From NCBI GenBank assembly GCA_023481025.1, contig JAMCWV010000156.1:1-10313 (forward strand): a stretch of DNA of 10,313 nucleotides. Reading direction: 5' to 3'. The translations under genes and the position numbers were made by a program. Below, one piece after another: positions 7,310-10,313 of this stretch (within the stretch, counting starts at the first letter, position 1; every line of letters begins with the position of its first letter). A model generated the notes under the pieces. The model was not told the origin of the DNA. It made no database searches and saw only the letters and a program-made list of their open reading frames with translations. Source of the stretch: Gammaproteobacteria bacterium (GTDB taxonomy: Bacteria; Pseudomonadota; Gammaproteobacteria; Enterobacterales; Alteromonadaceae).

Positions 7310-7446
7310 CGCTATCAGTCCGTTGCTGTCGGTCTTTCCTATTGTGGCAGCCCACTGCGGTATCGACAAGTCATCTGCTGTCAGTTCAGCGGAAACTTGC
7401 CAAACCTAGCTCGCTGAATTAACCTCGTGAGTCCAAAAATAAAAGA

Positions 7447-8361
7447 ATGGTTGCTATGGCACTTACTGTAATTACACCGTCCACTGACGAACAATGGCAA
7501 GCTTATTATCAATTGCGCTGGGAAGTGTTGCGTAAGCCGTTCCATCGCCCGCCGGGTTCTGAAAAAGACGAGTATGACCAAGTCGCCGACCATCGCATGT
7601 TAGTCGACGAGCAGAATAAACTGATTGGTGTCGGCCGCTTACATTTTAATAGCACCGAAGAGGCACAAATCCGCTTCATGGTGGTGAGCCCTGACTTTCA
7701 AGGCGAAGGCCACGGTGTCACCTTGCTCCATGACTTAGAATTGCTAGCCCGCAAACAGGGCGCAACACGGATGATTATCCGGTCGCGAGATACCACGTTG
7801 GGCTTTTATTTAAAGTGCGGTTACGAAATCAAAGAAGAAGCTAATACCGTTGATAAACCGAACGCTGAACATCAATTAGTAAAACCACTCGACCCGGTTA
7901 ATCATATTGTTTATCGGCCAAGTTGGTGTGCCGACCTGCAAAAGGTTTGGCACAATGACATTCCGGTCAGCAAGGCCATGGCCATTAAAATATTCCAATA
8001 TACTGGCCGCAGTATTGAGCTGACTGCGCCACTCGCACGAAACATTAATGTGCATGGCACTATGTTTGCCGGCAGTATTTATACGCTTGCAACACTGTGC
8101 GGTTGGGGCTTAATTCAGTTGCAACAGCGCGAACGAGAGATTGAGGGAAGTATTGTCTTAGCGGAAGGCAGTATTCAGTATTTACAGCCTATTATCAAAG
8201 AGCCGCGAGCCACGGTTGCGATGAAAGATGTCAGTGGCAATTTTGCTGCCCTGAATCAAGGCAAAAACGCGCACTTAAGTTTAGAGGTGCAAGTGCTCGA
8301 TGGTGAAAAATTAGCGGCCGTGTTCAACGGCCGCTATGTCATTCTTGCACCACGTAGCTAA
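7447..8361 (+). CDS. yiiD: YiiD-like GNAT plus hotdog-fold protein
   Basis: Two domains are fused. Residues about 10-148 are a GNAT acyltransferase fold with the motif-A segment QIRFMVVSPDFQGEGHG (74-90), whose QGEGHG loop would hold acyl-CoA pyrophosphate, and FYLKCGYE near 120-127. Residues about 158-302 form the YiiD C-terminal hotdog (thioesterase-like) domain, with NINVHGTMFAGSIYTLATL at 199-217 as its central helix. As I recall, E. coli YiiD has been linked to malonyl-ACP decarboxylation feeding fatty-acid initiation; extending that to this 304-residue protein is inference. In E. coli the gene follows dtd; here it is divergent from yihY, with 137 bases between starts. A second ATG at 7456 is possible, and neither start has a good ribosome-binding site. 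A weak promoter candidate is TTGCCA at 7397-7402 with TAACCT at 7420-7425. Confidence 0.9.
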   Translation: MVAMALTVITPSTDEQWQAYYQLRWEVLRKPFHRPPGSEKDEYDQVADHRMLVDEQNKLIGVGRLHFNSTEEAQIRFMVVSPDFQGEGHGVTLLHDLELLARKQGATRMIIRSRDTTLGFYLKCGYEIKEEANTVDKPNAEHQLVKPLDPVNHIVYRPSWCADLQKVWHNDIPVSKAMAIKIFQYTGRSIELTAPLARNINVHGTMFAGSIYTLATLCGWGLIQLQQREREIEGSIVLAEGSIQYLQPIIKEPRATVAMKDVSGNFAALNQGKNAHLSLEVQVLDGEKLAAVFNGRYVILAPRS

Positions 8362-8377
8362 ACAAGCGCTAGCGCTC

Positions 8378-8406
8378 GTGTTAGCTCAATCCTTGTGTTA
8401 GCTCAA
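8378..8406. repeat. 12-bp direct repeat at the convergent yiiD/hutH junction
   Basis: GTGTTAGCTCAA occurs at 8378-8389 and 8395-8406, 17 bases apart. The second copy includes the last sense codons and TAA of hutH. Just before it, AGCGC/GCGCT (8366-8377) makes a very short hairpin without a T-tract. I see no convincing terminator for either convergent gene in this 36-base gap. Confidence 0.7.
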
Positions 8407-9924
8407 CCGAAGTCCTGACAGCTCGGTTAGTTTCGCTTCCCGAATCAGGTGATAAATCGCCTCAATATCTGGGGCAAAATAGCGGTCTTCGTCGTAAAAC
8501 CCGACGCGCTCACGCACTAACCCATGCACTTGCTCGAGTATAGGCGACGACTTTAACGGCCGACGGAAGTCGACCCCCTGCGCAGCACCAAGTAATTCAA
8601 TCGCAATTATATTGGCCACGTTTTCAGCAATATCCTGCAAGCGTCGCGCCGCAAATGTTGCCATCGACACGTGATCTTCTTGGTTCGCTGAAGTTGGCAA
8701 ACTATCAATAGAAGCTGGGTGCGCCAGCGTTTTGTTCTCGGACGCTAGTGCCGCCGCGGTCACCTGCGCCATCATGAAACCAGAGTTTACGCCACCGTTA
8801 TCAACCAGGAATGGCGGTAGGTTGCTCAAGTGTTTGTCCACTAACAAGGCAATCCGTCGTTCTGACAAAGCGCCCACTTCCGACACTGAAATGGCCAACA
8901 TATCCGCCGCAATCGCCACTGGCTCCGCGTGGAAATTACCACCCGACAGGATATCGTTGTCGTCTGGGAACACTAATGGATTGTCGGTCACACCATTTGC
9001 TTCGCGACCAAGCACTTGGCTCGCATAGCCAATATGATCCCATGCCGCACCCATCACTTGTGGTTGGCAGCGCAAGCTATAAGGGTCTTGTACTTTGCCG
9101 CAGTTGGTATGAGAGTCACCAATCTCACTGGTATCCGTGAGGATTCGACGTAATTCTGCTGCCACTGCTTCTTGACCCGGCTGACCACGGACCGCATGGA
9201 TACGGGCGTCAAATGGCGTCCGCGAGCCCAGTGCTGCTTCCACAGTCATGGCGCCGGTTAAGGTTGCCGCTGCAAACACATCTTCAATCGCAAAGAGGCC
9301 ATGTAGGGCTAATGCCGTCGAGGCTTGTGTCCCATTCAAGAGCGCAAGACCTTCTTTCGGTGCCAATTCCATCGGCTCAAGGCCAAGTTTCTGCAAGCCA
9401 TCACGAGCCGGCATACGCTCACCATTGATACGCAGCTCGCCTTCACCTAAGAGTGGCAATACCATGTGCGCGAGTGGCGCTAAGTCACCACAAGCACCGA
9501 CTGAGCCTTTCTCTGGCACACAGGGGTAGGCTTCGTTGTTCACTAAGGCAATTAGGAAGTCGAGGACTTGTGGACGAACTCCTGAGAAACCGCGGGCAAG
9601 TGAATTGATTTTCAATACTAGCATGCTGCGCACAATCGCATCGCTCATCATTTTGCCAACGCCGGCGGCATGCGATAACACGATACGGCGTTGTAAGTCA
9701 GCTAATTGCTCCGGCGCAATCCGGGTGCTTGCTAACAAGCCAAAGCCAGTGTTAATACCATACACAACACGCCCTTGCGCAAGTACATCGGCAACGGTTT
9801 TGGCGGCACGGGCAACGTCGTCGTAAGCTGATTGCGGCAGTGATAAAGTCACCGCTTCACGGTCGATGCGGCGTAAATCGGCCAAACTTAATTGGCCAGG
9901 TTGAAGCTCTAAATGAAATCCCAT
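8398..9924 (-). CDS. hutH: Histidine ammonia-lyase
   Basis: HutH converts L-histidine to trans-urocanate and ammonia, the first step of histidine catabolism in the cytoplasm. The ATG at 9924 gives 508 residues, the usual family length, with AGGA 9 bases upstream. The ATG at 9954 would add ten residues and lacks a ribosome-binding site. Seen along the protein: [10 protein letters not shown] (about 53-62, catalytic Tyr), LSHAAGVG (about 83-90, His), LLNGTQ (Asn), [11 protein letters not shown] (Gln, Tyr, Arg), [10 protein letters not shown] (Phe) and [10 protein letters not shown] (Glu). All positions match characterised enzymes except one. The triad that cyclises into the MIO electrophile reads Ala144-Cys145-Gly146 (codon TGT at 9490-9492), where Ala-Ser-Gly is canonical. 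The surrounding [15 protein letters not shown] is otherwise perfect. Cys can also lose its side-chain sulfur to give dehydroalanine, so activity is plausible. hutU lies 90 bases upstream on the same strand. Confidence 0.97.
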   Translation of the reverse strand: MGFHLELQPGQLSLADLRRIDREAVTLSLPQSAYDDVARAAKTVADVLAQGRVVYGINTGFGLLASTRIAPEQLADLQRRIVLSHAAGVGKMMSDAIVRSMLVLKINSLARGFSGVRPQVLDFLIALVNNEAYPCVPEKGSVGACGDLAPLAHMVLPLLGEGELRINGERMPARDGLQKLGLEPMELAPKEGLALLNGTQASTALALHGLFAIEDVFAAATLTGAMTVEAALGSRTPFDARIHAVRGQPGQEAVAAELRRILTDTSEIGDSHTNCGKVQDPYSLRCQPQVMGAAWDHIGYASQVLGREANGVTDNPLVFPDDNDILSGGNFHAEPVAIAADMLAISVSEVGALSERRIALLVDKHLSNLPPFLVDNGGVNSGFMMAQVTAAALASENKTLAHPASIDSLPTSANQEDHVSMATFAARRLQDIAENVANIIAIELLGAAQGVDFRRPLKSSPILEQVHGLVRERVGFYDEDRYFAPDIEAIYHLIREAKLTELSGLRLS

Positions 9925-9957
9925 GATGTTCTGTCCTAAATAATTCGCGAGCATGGC

Positions 9958-9984
9958 GGTGAGTCACGTGCTTCGTTACTCACC
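9958..9984 (-). promoter_or_regulatory. Hairpin in the hutU-hutH intergenic gap
   Basis: GGTGAGT (9958-9964) pairs with ACTCACC (9978-9984). After one C/T mismatch, ACG (9966-9968) pairs with CGT (9974-9976) around a 5-base loop. The stem lies between the hutU stop and the hutH ribosome-binding site. There is no U-tract, so it is unlikely to be a full terminator. An mRNA processing or stability element is one possible role. Confidence 0.4.
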
Positions 9985-10014
9985 GAACCTTAATTTTTCG
10001 ATTGCCGAGACTGG

Positions 10015-10313
10015 CTATTTACCCAGCATCGGCAAGTCGAGCTGACTTTCTGCAGCGGCCTGCTTGGCGATGTCGTAGCCCGCATCAGCATGACGCATCA
10101 CACCGGTACCTGGGTCGTTCCAGAGTACCCGCCCCAAACGCGCTGCAGCTGCGTCAGTGCCATCGGCGACAATCACCACGCCAGAGTGTTGCGAATAACC
10201 CATACCAACCCCGCCACCGTGGTGTAACGACACCCACGTTGCGCCGCCGGCTGTGTTCAACAATGCATTCAAGAGTGGCCAATCCGACACGGCATCCGAG
10301 CCGTCCAGCATAG
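10015..10313 (-). CDS. hutU: Urocanate hydratase, C-terminal part (cut by window edge)
   Basis: HutU converts urocanate to 4-imidazolone-5-propionate using tightly bound NAD+, the step after HutH. Only the last 98 or so residues are visible, ending DLPMLGK with TAG at 10015. They contain [18 protein letters not shown] and [20 protein letters not shown], very typical urocanase sequence, plus [16 protein letters not shown]. The GGGVGMG segment is a conserved signature close to the NAD site. The catalytic Cys region lies upstream of the window. The gene is upstream of hutH on the same strand with a 90-base gap, the common hutU-hutH order; the hut promoter and any HutC site are beyond the right edge. 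Confidence 0.97.
   Translation of the reverse strand, partial: MLDGSDAVSDWPLLNALLNTAGGATWVSLHHGGGVGMGYSQHSGVVIVADGTDAAAARLGRVLWNDPGTGVMRHADAGYDIAKQAAAESQLDLPMLGK

Noticed and set aside
7310..7369. TTG start giving yihY 20 more residues
   Set aside because: There is no convincing ribosome-binding site, the start codon is rare, and the extension has no YihY-like sequence; the ATG at 7309 already exceeds the usual family length.
8362..8397. Terminator between convergent yiiD and hutH
   Set aside because: The AGCGC/GCGCT hairpin is only 5 bp with a 2-base loop and is not followed by a T-run on either strand.
9490..9492. HutH Cys codon as evidence of an inactive gene
   Set aside because: All other catalytic motifs, the length and the operon context are intact. 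Cys can chemically replace Ser in forming the cofactor, so the gene is not called a pseudogene.

Overview
The window reads as chromosomal DNA of a marine-type gammaproteobacterium. The gene content and protein sequences best suit Alteromonadales, and Idiomarinaceae is a plausible guess that I cannot prove here. Supporting points are the dtd/yihY/yiiD neighbourhood known from enterics, a hut histidine-utilisation operon, an AcrAB-like efflux pair and moderate GC. Almost everything lies on the minus strand; the yiiD-like gene at 7447-8361 is the only convincing plus-strand gene.

Layout by coordinate: (1) 1-122 looks like the 5' end of a group II intron on the minus strand, abutting the rho-independent terminator (124-154) of the efflux operon. 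(2) 220-4520 is a two-gene RND efflux operon, membrane fusion protein then inner-membrane pump, with a 4-base stop/start overlap. No outer-membrane channel gene is adjacent. An operator-like palindrome overlaps a possible -10 upstream. (3) 4638-4946 encodes a small Pmp3/YqaE-like membrane protein. (4) 4984-5185 is a non-coding repeat zone: four perfect 19-bp tandem units plus a decayed one, then a REP-like inverted repeat with 24-bp arms. (5) 5188-5521 is the wreck of a C-factor-like short-chain dehydrogenase that has lost its middle and its frame. (6) 5546-5776 is a DUF2061 membrane protein. (7) A terminator at 5884-5912 separates these from dtd (D-aminoacyl-tRNA deacylase) and yihY (BrkB-family membrane protein), which form an operon. 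(8) yiiD (GNAT plus hotdog domains) is divergent from yihY. (9) hutH (histidine ammonia-lyase) and the 3' end of hutU (urocanase) form a minus-strand hut operon running into the right edge.

How the genes work together: the RND pair should form the inner-membrane and periplasmic parts of a TolC-type tripartite exporter. HutH and HutU carry out the first two steps of histidine breakdown (histidine to urocanate to imidazolonepropionate). Dtd polices tRNAs charged with D-amino acids.

I found no new multi-gene system. The points most worth a second look are the intron sitting directly behind a terminator, the Ala-Cys-Gly (not Ala-Ser-Gly) cofactor-forming triad of HutH, and the 4984-5185 repeat zone.
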